Below are positions 25,061 to 33,058 of a stretch of DNA of 46,182 nt, piece by piece; positions within the stretch are counted from its first letter, which is position 1, and every line of letters starts with the position of its first letter. The DNA comes from Gammaproteobacteria bacterium (GTDB lineage: Bacteria > Pseudomonadota > Gammaproteobacteria > Xanthomonadales > SZUA-36): assembly GCA_024277815.1 (NCBI GenBank), contig JAJRUM010000075.1, positions 1 to 46,182 on the forward strand. The letters are read 5' to 3'. The position numbers and the translations under genes are program-made. The notes under the pieces were generated by a model. It searched no databases. It was not told where the DNA came from and worked only from the letters and a program-made list of their open reading frames with translations.

Positions 25061-27313
25061 CTAGTTGCAGCTAAGCCCTGCGGGTGTGACCAGACGGCGG
25101 GCATTCAATTGCCCCGCACCATATGCCGGATCAACTGACGCGTAATCCACTGTTATTTCCTTGCAGTTGAGCAATGTGAAGCTGACGTCACCCCAACGTG
25201 GCAGTTGTACTGCAGCAGGATCAAAGTTTGCACCAAAGCGCGTACCTGAAGAAATTCGTGCATCATTGAATGTTGCGACATTGCCACTGACTGTACCTAC
25301 CCCGAGGAACCACGCCTGGTTGCCGGCATTATCATAAGTGAACCAGTAAAAGACGATTCGGTTGTCACCCAGGTATCCCAGCACCCAACCTTCACCGTCA
25401 TGGCTGGGGTCAAACCAGGAACCGCTGAATGCCGAATTCGGATCTGTATTGACACCCGGACCCGGGCAGCCCAGGCCTGCAAGCGAAGTTAAACGCACCG
25501 GGCTGAGTGAACCCTCGCCATAGGTTCCCACCGTGCTGCTGTGGTTCATTCCAGCAGTCTTGCAATCCTCAAACTCAAGGACAAAGCTGCCCCATTTGTT
25601 GCGCTGCACCGTATTTGGATCAAAATTTGGTCCGAATATGCCGCCACTGGTTATCTCCACATCGTTGATCACTATCCGATTGTCAATAATATCCCCAACG
25701 CCAAGAACCCATGCCTGGTCCGGGGTGTCATCAGCATAGGTAAACCAGTAGACAATGGCCTTGTCAGCATTGATGATTTCAATCACCCAGCCTTCACCAT
25801 CGTGCGAGCGGTCAAACCAGGATCCGCTGATGCCATCAACAACCTTAAATGTGCTCGCCCCCATGGCAGACGAATACAACTCAAATTCACCTGCAGTCTG
25901 TGTCGGCGACTCGTTTTCCTGTTCCCAGGTGACAAAAATCCGGCCATTTGCAGCGTCCTCAACCATCGCCACCTTGCGGGCATCATACAAAGCGCTGTTG
26001 TCAGGGCCTGCATGGCTGAGGCGTTGATCTGGTGTGCCGATTGGAGTCCGGGTCGGGGCGTCAAGACGCTGGGAAAATATTTCGTATTCGCCATCCACGG
26101 TGTTATCACCACGCCAGCTAACAACAAATTGATGTGCAGCACCATGGTAGGCAACCGATGGTTGGAAGGCATCGAAAATCGATTCTGCTGCACCACCCAT
26201 GTTACTGATCAGGAAATCATTCTGACCGGTTTCCACCCCCAGCGCGGTCAGCATCTGGCCGTATATTTCAAACTCTTCGTCCAACCGGCCGCCATTGGTG
26301 TCATCCGCTGACCAAACCACCAGGTATTCGTTGCGGTCCCGGTTCCAGCTCACGTCAGGCCGCCGGGCCTCGCGCAGCAAATCCCCGTTGTTACCAGCGT
26401 CACTTACCCGGATGGGTGAAACACCCATCAGGACACCGGTATCTGCAGCAACGCGCTGCGCAAACACTTCAAATTCGTTATCCACCAGGGGCGCACGGTT
26501 ATCATCCCCGTACCAGACAACCATGAACTCATCGCTGACCATGTTGTAGGCCAGCGCCGGGCTGAAGGCATCATAGTTCGGGTCATCCAGCGGCCCCATG
26601 CTGGAGATCGGAAAATCATTGACGCCGACTTCAGCACCGCTGGCGCCGTCCAGCAACTGGCCATAAATCTCGAACTGGCCATTCGGAGAGGTATTGGTTC
26701 CATCTTCACCCCGCCATGCCACCAGATATAGATCATCAGTGGCGTTGTAACTCACCACAGGATCAATCGCATCGTAGTTACGTACACCGTCCGGGCCCAT
26801 ATCACTGATGCGAAAATTCCGGGAACCTACAAGTGCACCGGTAGAGGCATTAATACGCTGACCAAATATCTCAAACTCACCTTCAACCAGCGCTCCACGA
26901 TCATCATCCCCGTACCAGACCACCAGATATTCATTGTGAGTCGGGTTGTAAGTCACAACCGGGTTTCTTGCATCATATACCGCCATGCCTGAAGGCCCCA
27001 TAAAACTGACCCTGAAGGCTGTCTTACCCACCAGTGCCCCTGTGTCAGCATTAACCCGCTGTGCGTATATCTCTGCTTCATCAGCTGATATTCCGCTACG
27101 CTTGTCCGTGCCCTCCCAGACCAGAAGGTACTCATTGTCTCTGCTATTGAAGGCTATTTCTGCCTCGCGGGCATCGTAGTTAAAGTTGAGGTCGGGGCCC
27201 ATGTGGGTCATCCGCGCCGGCGCAGTCCACGCACCACTTTGGGCGCTGCTGGTTGCTGGCCAGTAAAATGCAAAAGTGATGATCATCACTGACAAAATAT
27301 TCCTGATATTCAT
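25061..27313 (-). CDS. Secreted protein with seven propeller-like repeats and two C-terminal Trp-rich repeats
   Basis: This 750-residue protein has a signal peptide (about 1-24) and an AGGA ribosome-binding site. Residues about 38-495 hold seven tandem repeats of roughly 60-67 residues. Each has the order MGP...YDA, then a strand such as EYLVVWYGDD, then an EFEIFGQR strand, then TGALVG and a FRIS strand. Seven such four-strand units suggest a closed seven-bladed beta-propeller. Two further repeats of about 120 residues follow (about 496-620 and 630-750). Both start SGSWFDxSHDGEGWV, contain YWFTY and AWxLGVG, have a GxNFDP turn, and end near a Cys. No enzyme motif is seen. It lies 21 bp after the porin gene and is probably the last gene of that operon. 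Likely extracellular or surface-exposed; function unknown. Confidence 0.85.
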   Translation of the reverse strand: MNIRNILSVMIITFAFYWPATSSAQSGAWTAPARMTHMGPDLNFNYDAREAEIAFNSRDNEYLLVWEGTDKRSGISADEAEIYAQRVNADTGALVGKTAFRVSFMGPSGMAVYDARNPVVTYNPTHNEYLVVWYGDDDRGALVEGEFEIFGQRINASTGALVGSRNFRISDMGPDGVRNYDAIDPVVSYNATDDLYLVAWRGEDGTNTSPNGQFEIYGQLLDGASGAEVGVNDFPISSMGPLDDPNYDAFSPALAYNMVSDEFMVVWYGDDNRAPLVDNEFEVFAQRVAADTGVLMGVSPIRVSDAGNNGDLLREARRPDVSWNRDRNEYLVVWSADDTNGGRLDEEFEIYGQMLTALGVETGQNDFLISNMGGAAESIFDAFQPSVAYHGAAHQFVVSWRGDNTVDGEYEIFSQRLDAPTRTPIGTPDQRLSHAGPDNSALYDARKVAMVEDAANGRIFVTWEQENESPTQTAGEFELYSSAMGASTFKVVDGISGSWFDRSHDGEGWVIEIINADKAIVYWFTYADDTPDQAWVLGVGDIIDNRIVINDVEITSGGIFGPNFDPNTVQRNKWGSFVLEFEDCKTAGMNHSSTVGTYGEGSLSPVRLTSLAGLGCPGPGVNTDPNSAFSGSWFDPSHDGEGWVLGYLGDNRIVFYWFTYDNAGNQAWFLGVGTVSGNVATFNDARISSGTRFGANFDPAAVQLPRWGDVSFTLLNCKEITVDYASVDPAYGAGQLNARRLVTPAGLSCN

Positions 27314-27334
27314 AAGATCTATTTCCTGATTAAA

Positions 27335-28465
27335 TTAAAATCCGATTTGTAAACGTGCTTGCAAAATGTAAGGTGACTCGTTAATACCATGCCGATTCGG
27401 GCTGGCATCTACCTTTATAAAGTTCAGCATCAAGCGATTAACAGGGTTGAAGTAATAATTAGTACCGATGCTGTAATTTGTTTCCCGGCCACCGCTGACC
27501 CACTTGTCCTGCAGATCAATCCGGCTGGCGCGAAATGCCAACTCCCAGGTTTTGAAGTTCACCACCTCTGATGACATCCATTCACCACTGCGAAAATTGA
27601 ATCGTCGGCGACCGTTAAAGATTCGCGAAGCCTCAATATAACCACTGCCAAAGCGCAACCTGCTGCCATCGGCCTGGCGCGCCTCATAGCGCGTCCATTC
27701 CCCCTGCAGGCTCCAGGCACCCCGCTTCCAAACGCCTTCAAGGCCAACACGCGCCAGACTATCCAGTCCGGTGAGTTTGCGTGTATCCACCAGACGCTGG
27801 TCGGTCACTGATGATTCCGGCCTGACCCTGACGCGTTCAATGTCTCGCGCCTGTTGGTACATCCCGCCCACCGCCAGCCAGAAACGTGAATCTCCCGCAC
27901 GTAAACGCTTCCCCAGGCGGATCGCCGCCGTATTGCCAAAATTCTTTGCACCGCCGAAATTCAAACGATCCTCGCCAAACAGACCGGCACGGAAGCTCCA
28001 CTGGTCACCCTTGTGCTGATAAACCATCCCGGTGCCGTAATGTGGTGTCAGCGCAGCGGTCAGGGAGCGCTCCATAAACAGGTTGTACTGGGAGTTGGTC
28101 ACACGCTGGATACTGAAGGGGGTCTCAATGCGCCCTGCATAAATCTGGTTCTCCCGGTCAATGCTGAAACGTAACCAGGAAGCCTGGGCACGGTAGGTGC
28201 CGTCCTTGAAATCAGCCAGCGCGTAATACGAAATGCGTGGGCTGAGCTTGCCGCCTATCTCCAGCCGCAGGCGGCGCAACTTTGCGCCTGAGTCCAGCGG
28301 CGTTTGATCTGCATAATAATGGGCGACATCGACATCCAGCCGGCCACCCAGCGTGAAAGTCGGGCCCGCACTGGCCGGCTGACTAATCATGCTAGAAACC
28401 AACAACAGCAACCACAGTCCGGGGCCTGTAGCCAATGATGTATGCATCAGTCTGATAGCAGCCAT
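27335..28465 (-). CDS. OprO/OprP-like outer-membrane porin
   Basis: This 376-residue protein has a signal peptide (core LWLLLLVSSM, ending ASAG). The mature start FTLGGRLDVDVAHYY is followed by LRRLRLEIGGKLSPRISYYA, WLRFSIDRENQIYAGRIETP and FSIQRVTNSQYNLFMERSLT, the pattern of phosphate-selective porins O and P. It ends in QARLQIGF with the terminal Phe. OprP-type trimers let phosphate or polyphosphate through the outer membrane, but many relatives have other anionic substrates. ATG 28465 has an AGAAGG ribosome-binding site inside the upstream hydrolase gene. An alternative ATG at 28447 touches the hydrolase stop as TGATG. Many arginines in the strands fit an anion-selective pore. Confidence 0.87.
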   Translation of the reverse strand: MAAIRLMHTSLATGPGLWLLLLVSSMISQPASAGPTFTLGGRLDVDVAHYYADQTPLDSGAKLRRLRLEIGGKLSPRISYYALADFKDGTYRAQASWLRFSIDRENQIYAGRIETPFSIQRVTNSQYNLFMERSLTAALTPHYGTGMVYQHKGDQWSFRAGLFGEDRLNFGGAKNFGNTAAIRLGKRLRAGDSRFWLAVGGMYQQARDIERVRVRPESSVTDQRLVDTRKLTGLDSLARVGLEGVWKRGAWSLQGEWTRYEARQADGSRLRFGSGYIEASRIFNGRRRFNFRSGEWMSSEVVNFKTWELAFRASRIDLQDKWVSGGRETNYSIGTNYYFNPVNRLMLNFIKVDASPNRHGINESPYILQARLQIGF

Positions 28466-29277
28466 GCCAATGCCTTCTGGTTGAGCTGACCTGACTTCAC
28501 CGCTTGCGCGTAGTCATGGGAAATACCGGGCAGCTCAAATAGCTCGACCTGGGGTTCCAGGCCCTGTTCACGCCCGGCTGTTGCCATCGCGCGCACCCAG
28601 TTTCTGGCTCGCTGCAACCGGTTGGTACCCTGTAAGCTGTCTACTTTTCGGGAGCAATTCAATGACCCGTCCCTGGTGGTGTCCTCCTGTCCTACGAAAA
28701 CCGCAGTGGGGACACGCAGGAAACGCGCCGGCTCAAAATGAATGCCCGGCAAGCTGGTCGCACTGCCAATTCCAGCGGGGTAGCTTCGGTCAACGGGAAA
28801 GGTGTAACAACCGGCTGCGCTCAAGGCAGCCCGGGCAACTCTTTGCGGGTGGGCAAACATATAGCGCTGCACAAACTGTGCACCGGCAGAATGGCCAAAG
28901 AAAAACGCTCGGGATTTATGCCAGCCTGTGGTTTCCCTGACTTCAGCGAGGATCGCCTGAATTGCCAGATCAGCACGGGGACCTCTGCCATTGCGGCCAA
29001 GCCGTTGAAAATCACGAAAGGTCGACTCCGCAAACAAGGGTGCAACCAGGGCGACCCTGCGATTCCTGGCCAGCGGCCAGAATGACTCTACAAGCCATTG
29101 AATATTCCGCGAAATCCCATGCACAAGCACAACGACTTCATCGACCTTGCCACTCTCGGGAACAGCCAGGTAGTAGTGCAGTTTGCTCATTCCGCCCAGC
29201 TTCATCTTGCTGATGCCGGCTTTCATTGATGACCCGTTAGTGCGGGAATCAGACGGTTGGAATAATTGCGCCATCAT
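28447..29277 (-). CDS. Cytosolic alpha/beta hydrolase (esterase/depolymerase-like)
   Basis: This 276-residue protein has no signal peptide. It shows VVVLVHGISRN (about 48-58, oxyanion region), nucleophile elbow FFGHSAGAQF with Ser130, an acid in VGQEDTTRD (Asp199 or Asp203) and histidine in GISHDY (His254). The overall shape resembles the poly(3-hydroxybutyrate)-depolymerase or feruloyl-esterase branch, but intracellular. It is translationally coupled on both sides: its start overlaps the ABC-transporter stop (ATGA), and its end contains the porin start. It might hydrolyse an ester or amide imported or exported by the neighbouring transporter. The substrate is unknown. Confidence 0.85.
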   Translation of the reverse strand: MMAQLFQPSDSRTNGSSMKAGISKMKLGGMSKLHYYLAVPESGKVDEVVVLVHGISRNIQWLVESFWPLARNRRVALVAPLFAESTFRDFQRLGRNGRGPRADLAIQAILAEVRETTGWHKSRAFFFGHSAGAQFVQRYMFAHPQRVARAALSAAGCYTFPVDRSYPAGIGSATSLPGIHFEPARFLRVPTAVFVGQEDTTRDGSLNCSRKVDSLQGTNRLQRARNWVRAMATAGREQGLEPQVELFELPGISHDYAQAVKSGQLNQKALAWLLSD

Positions 29278-30941
29278 CGTGTCGCCAACCGCGTAACAGT
29301 GCCATAACCCGAAGGTCCTGTTTGGGCATCCAGATCCCAGACCTTGTTACATAATTTAACCAGGGAGGGGCTGTGGGTGATCAAAAATACTGTTCCAGAC
29401 CAGGACTCGAGCAACTCATGCAACATCTGCAGACCGCCAGCATCCAGGTTTGATTCTGGCTCGTCCAGGATCAGTATGCCGGGCTCACCAAGCGTTGCCC
29501 GGGCCAGTCCGATGCGAGCGCGTTCGCCCGCTGAAACATTTCTCCCGCCCTGCTGAATACGGTCAGGCTTTCCCCTGCCGATTTTTTCCATGAGACACTG
29601 CAATCCAAACTTGTCAGAGATTCTCTGTACATCATCTTCATCCATCTGCGGCCTGCGATAGGCCAGGTTCAGGTCCAGACTTCCCCTCAGCAACCCGAAC
29701 CCGGGACCGGCAATTCCAATGCGCTCAGCACGGTCGGAAGGTGACATGCGTCGTGGATTTATCCCCCCCAGCCTGACAGCACCTGCATCGGGCTTGAGCA
29801 GGCCTATGGCGAGTTGCAGCAAGGTGCTTTTACCGCTGCCGTTCTGCCCGATAATGGCAACACGCTCCCCGGCAGCTACCTTTCCGGAGAAATCAGCAAT
29901 AGCAGGGGCGCAAAACACGTGCCTGAATTCGATCACTCCCGGCCTGGGCCAGGATTTGGCAAAGCGTGATTCCCCCCTGGTAATACGTCGCATATTGAAC
30001 AGTGCGCTCAGCTTTTGTAATGAAATAGCGGCACCCCGGTAGTATTCCTGGACCCTGCCAAGCTCGCGAATAGGCCCCATCATGAACATCACCAGGCTGA
30101 CAATGGCCGCTGCATCACCTGCCGTCACTGCTTCTCCGGAAAACCTGAAGACACTGAACACGGTGATGATCAACAGTATCCCGCCAGCCTCCCCCAGACC
30201 TCTCAGGCCACCAAGGAACAATCCCTGGGTTGATGCTTCCCGCTCCAGTTTTGAACCCAGTTTATTTACCTTCCTGATTTCACGCTTTTCCTGCCCCATA
30301 GCCCGGATCATGGCCATTTCACCAATCCGTTCTACCAGTAAACTTTGAATCCGTATGCGGGTTGACCTGACCGCCTTCAGTACAGTCCTGAGATGCTTGC
30401 CGACGCGTAGTGAGACAACAGCCAGCAACACAATTACCAACGCTGACATCAGACCAGCCAGCATGCTAATCGATGCGATGATGCCAATACTGGCCAGCAG
30501 CAGGATCGAATTGACGATCAATCGGGAAACACCCAGGCTGAGCCAACGACGCAAGGCAGACAGATCACCGCCCAGGCGCGCAGCAAGCGCCCCTGTCGGC
30601 ATGGAATTGACATCGCGTATGGATGCCCGCATCAGGCGCGCAAGTAACCGCCGCCGCAGGCGGTTGATGTAATTCTGGCTCATTTTCTCTGCGGTATAGC
30701 GTTCGTGCAGGCGGGCAGCCAGTAAAGCGGCCGCCATCAGCAACAACACCCATAACATGTTACCTGCCGGGGCCTGCCCCGGTTGTAAGCTGGTGACAGC
30801 GTGACGGATGGAGTAGAAAACGCCACTCACCGCCAGCGCCCGTCCAAATCCATTGAGAACCAGCAGGACAACGTAACGCCAGCTATGCTGCCAGCATCTC
30901 GCAGGCAGCCTGAAAGGCGTGTATTGGATATCGTTGTTCAC
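29274..30941 (-). CDS. One-piece ABC exporter (membrane and ATPase domains fused)
   Basis: This 555-residue half-transporter has six membrane helices in the first 300 residues (about 25-45, 62-78, 142-160, 162-180, 255-265 and 275-292) and an ATPase domain (335-540). Walker A is GQNGSGKST (365-373), signature VSAGE (469-473), Walker B ILILDEPE (489-496) and switch His523. The Q-loop region reads RIGIAGPGFGLL, without the Gln that normally contacts Mg2+, and the signature has Ala instead of the usual Gly (VSAGE). Both differ from standard drug exporters. It presumably works as a homodimer. Its ends overlap the P-loop NTPase gene and the hydrolase gene by 4 bp each. The substrate is unknown. 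Confidence 0.88.
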   Translation of the reverse strand: MNNDIQYTPFRLPARCWQHSWRYVVLLVLNGFGRALAVSGVFYSIRHAVTSLQPGQAPAGNMLWVLLLMAAALLAARLHERYTAEKMSQNYINRLRRRLLARLMRASIRDVNSMPTGALAARLGGDLSALRRWLSLGVSRLIVNSILLLASIGIIASISMLAGLMSALVIVLLAVVSLRVGKHLRTVLKAVRSTRIRIQSLLVERIGEMAMIRAMGQEKREIRKVNKLGSKLEREASTQGLFLGGLRGLGEAGGILLIITVFSVFRFSGEAVTAGDAAAIVSLVMFMMGPIRELGRVQEYYRGAAISLQKLSALFNMRRITRGESRFAKSWPRPGVIEFRHVFCAPAIADFSGKVAAGERVAIIGQNGSGKSTLLQLAIGLLKPDAGAVRLGGINPRRMSPSDRAERIGIAGPGFGLLRGSLDLNLAYRRPQMDEDDVQRISDKFGLQCLMEKIGRGKPDRIQQGGRNVSAGERARIGLARATLGEPGILILDEPESNLDAGGLQMLHELLESWSGTVFLITHSPSLVKLCNKVWDLDAQTGPSGYGTVTRLATR

Positions 30942-32044
30942 GCGTTGGCCAGCTGACCACGGGTCTGATTGGCGATACCTTCCATAAGTTCAAGGCCAAA
31001 ACCCGGTGCACACAATTCATTCTTGGTAAAGATGGGAACCTCGCAGGCACCACTAAACTCCCTGCGGGCCAACGGACTGGAAGAAACCACGCCCGACACT
31101 GCAATGAGGTTGTAGCCGAGACCCTGTAAGAACTCCGCACCATAAATTGCAGAATGCGCATCAACAGCAGCGTGGAACACACCGTTGACCTGATCCCTGA
31201 ACAGCGGGTCATGCAGCAGAGCATGTGTTTCTGCCTGCAGCAGTCCGTCAGCCACCTCCACAACAATGGCATCAACCTGCTGATTCCTGATGTTGTTGCC
31301 CAGAAGGTCAACGATCTCGAGGACTGAGTTCTGACCAAGGCCATAGGTTGTAGCGTGACCGGCATCAGTAAAATCCAGAGCGCAAGCGGCCCCGGCGTCA
31401 AGAAAATGCCACAGATCCCCACCCGAACCGGTGCCGGTGACCTTCATCGCGCCGACCTTGAAACCGTCCGCCACCATGCCCCTGACCAGCCGTGCTGCCG
31501 TGGTGGTCTTACCTGCGTTCATGCTGGAACCGACCACCAGAAAAAGAGGGATACCGGATCGGTTAAGGTTCCCATAACGAACCTTGCAGTTGCTGATGTT
31601 CAGCACCGATCCAGCGCTGTTTCCCACCAGACCCAGCGGGGTAATTTGGGTGGGATGTTTGATCCCGGGATGCCGGTGGCGCATCAACGAGGCGATGCCG
31701 CCTGCTGCTACGAGGTCACATGGATCAAGGTTTTCCGGTAACTGTGACTCATACTGGTCTGCAGCATAGCGGTTGCCATAGCAGACCAGGATGTGATCAC
31801 CGGGAAACATCCGTGCACGCCTTCCATCAGTCAGTTCCAGTCGCAACTGTTGACGTAAGCGATCAACCCGGGCGAGAACCAGATCCCCTGACCTGGGCAC
31901 AACATCACCGCTGATCAGCGTTTGCATGTCCTCAAGCGGGACGTTGCGGGTAGAAAAGGCACGCTTGCAAGTGAGCATACTGTCAAGCGTGAGTGGAGTT
32001 ACGTGTCGGCGCTGCCCTGCGCTAAGGGTTCTTATCAGTTTCAT
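30938..32044 (-). CDS. P-loop NTPase of DUF1611/dethiobiotin-synthetase-like type
   Basis: The start is taken at ATG 32044 (368 residues); a TTG at 32053 is possible but unlikely. Residues 1-165 form a domain with many short strands and no known motif. Residues 167-360 hold a P-loop domain with Walker A VVGSSMNAGKTTTAARL (171-187), then VGAMKVTGTGSGGD (197-210) and a Walker B-like AIVVEVADGL (259-268). The SxNxGKTT loop and following VxAxKVT strand resemble dethiobiotin synthetase, MobB and DUF1611 proteins, which act on small carboxylates or cofactors. It is first in an operon with an ABC exporter, a hydrolase and a porin. A perfect PmrA-type box lies 24 bp upstream. The reaction is unknown. 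Confidence 0.78.
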   Translation of the reverse strand: MKLIRTLSAGQRRHVTPLTLDSMLTCKRAFSTRNVPLEDMQTLISGDVVPRSGDLVLARVDRLRQQLRLELTDGRRARMFPGDHILVCYGNRYAADQYESQLPENLDPCDLVAAGGIASLMRHRHPGIKHPTQITPLGLVGNSAGSVLNISNCKVRYGNLNRSGIPLFLVVGSSMNAGKTTTAARLVRGMVADGFKVGAMKVTGTGSGGDLWHFLDAGAACALDFTDAGHATTYGLGQNSVLEIVDLLGNNIRNQQVDAIVVEVADGLLQAETHALLHDPLFRDQVNGVFHAAVDAHSAIYGAEFLQGLGYNLIAVSGVVSSSPLARREFSGACEVPIFTKNELCAPGFGLELMEGIANQTRGQLANA

Positions 32045-32067
32045 GGTGCTCAAGGTATTGCACCAAG

Positions 32068-32084
32068 CTTAAGAGAACCTTAAG
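32068..32084 (-). promoter_or_regulatory. Perfect PmrA-type box upstream of the P-loop/ABC operon
   Basis: CTTAAG (32068-32073), five bases, CTTAAG (32079-32084). This equals the YTTAAK-N5-YTTAAK recognition pattern of PmrA-branch regulators and also contains TTAAG-N6-TTAAG of BqsR. It reads the same on both strands. It is 24-40 bp upstream of ATG 32044, near where a -35 region would lie. The cognate-type regulator is encoded at 21107-21766. The sequence match is exact; regulation is inferred. Confidence 0.6.
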
Positions 32085-32122
32085 GAAGTAAAAAAAGTAT
32101 TCGCCCGCCTGAACGGGTTAAG

Positions 32123-33058
32123 TTAAACCGTCTTGATGCGGGGTTGGCCTTTTACCTTGAGCTTAAAAATATCGTTGCGGCTGTAATGCCCGGTCACATC
32201 AAAGTCCATGCGACTACGTACCAGTTCATCCAGGTCCACTTCGGCGGTAAGAATGCCTTCCTCACCATAAAGGGGGCCGGCAAGCACCTCGCCCAGTGGC
32301 GACACTATGACACTGCCCCCCGCAGACAGTACTTCCGGGCGGTCTTCTGCCAATTCAGGCTGCAGATCCCCGGGAAAGTCACTTTTTGTAAAGTACTGGT
32401 TGCAACCAATAACATAACAGCGGCCCTCGAAAGCGATGTGCCGCATGGTAGCGTTCCATGAATCACGTGAATCTGCTGTGGGTGCCAGGTAAATCTCAAC
32501 ACCCTGGTTGTACATTGCCATTCTGGCCAGCGGCATGTAGTTCTCCCAGCAGATCAAGCCACCGATTCTTCCAATCGCGGTGTCAAAAGTACACAGTGTC
32601 GAACCATCACCCTCACCCCAAACCAGCCGTTCAGCTGCGGTCGGCTTGATTTTTCTGTGCTTGCCCAACAGGCTTCCATCCAGGCCGAAATACAGCAGGG
32701 TGCAATACAGCGTCTTGTTGACCTTGTCTCGCTCAGTCACGCCTACGGTTAGAAAAATTCCGTGCTGTCTGGCACATTCCGCAAGCCTGTCGGTCTGCGC
32801 CCCGGGTACTTCAACACTGCATTGCCAATAGGCCCTGAATTGATCGCGGCCGGCTTCTGTTCTGCTGCCAACGACCGTCCCAAAACCCAGTCCAGCCGGG
32901 TAACCTGGGATGAATGTCTCGGGGAACACCACGAGCTTACAACCCAGGCTTGCCGCCTCCCCGGTTAACTCAATAACCTTATCTATGGATTTTTCCAGGT
33001 CAAAAATAACCGGGGTTGCCTGCACACAGGCCACTTTGAACTTCCTGACCTTACTCAT
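32123..33058 (-). CDS. Nitrilase (carbon-nitrogen hydrolase superfamily)
   Basis: This 311-residue cytosolic enzyme carries the catalytic Glu47 (VVFPETFIPGYP), Lys136 (LGKHRKIKPTAAER) and Cys170 (IGGLICWENYMPLAR). The ETFIPGYP and CWENYMPLAR forms, together with ERLVWGEGDGS, are typical of true nitrilases that convert nitriles to carboxylic acids plus ammonia, rather than of amidases or omega-amidases. Whether it prefers aliphatic or aromatic nitriles cannot be read. Its ATG overlaps the stop of the exported alpha/beta hydrolase by 4 bp. A weak hairpin followed by a T run on the minus strand (about 32095-32120) may end this transcript before the next operon. Confidence 0.93.
   Translation of the reverse strand: MSKVRKFKVACVQATPVIFDLEKSIDKVIELTGEAASLGCKLVVFPETFIPGYPAGLGFGTVVGSRTEAGRDQFRAYWQCSVEVPGAQTDRLAECARQHGIFLTVGVTERDKVNKTLYCTLLYFGLDGSLLGKHRKIKPTAAERLVWGEGDGSTLCTFDTAIGRIGGLICWENYMPLARMAMYNQGVEIYLAPTADSRDSWNATMRHIAFEGRCYVIGCNQYFTKSDFPGDLQPELAEDRPEVLSAGGSVIVSPLGEVLAGPLYGEEGILTAEVDLDELVRSRMDFDVTGHYSRNDIFKLKVKGQPRIKTV

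Noticed and set aside
25541..26311. 256-codon plus-strand frame opposite the propeller gene
   Set aside because: Its length comes from the repeated codon pattern on the other strand; no signal peptide or motif.
25061..27313. CRISPR-like or DNA-level tandem repeats
   Set aside because: The periodicity is in the protein (seven propeller repeats); the DNA repeats are diverged and there are no spacers.
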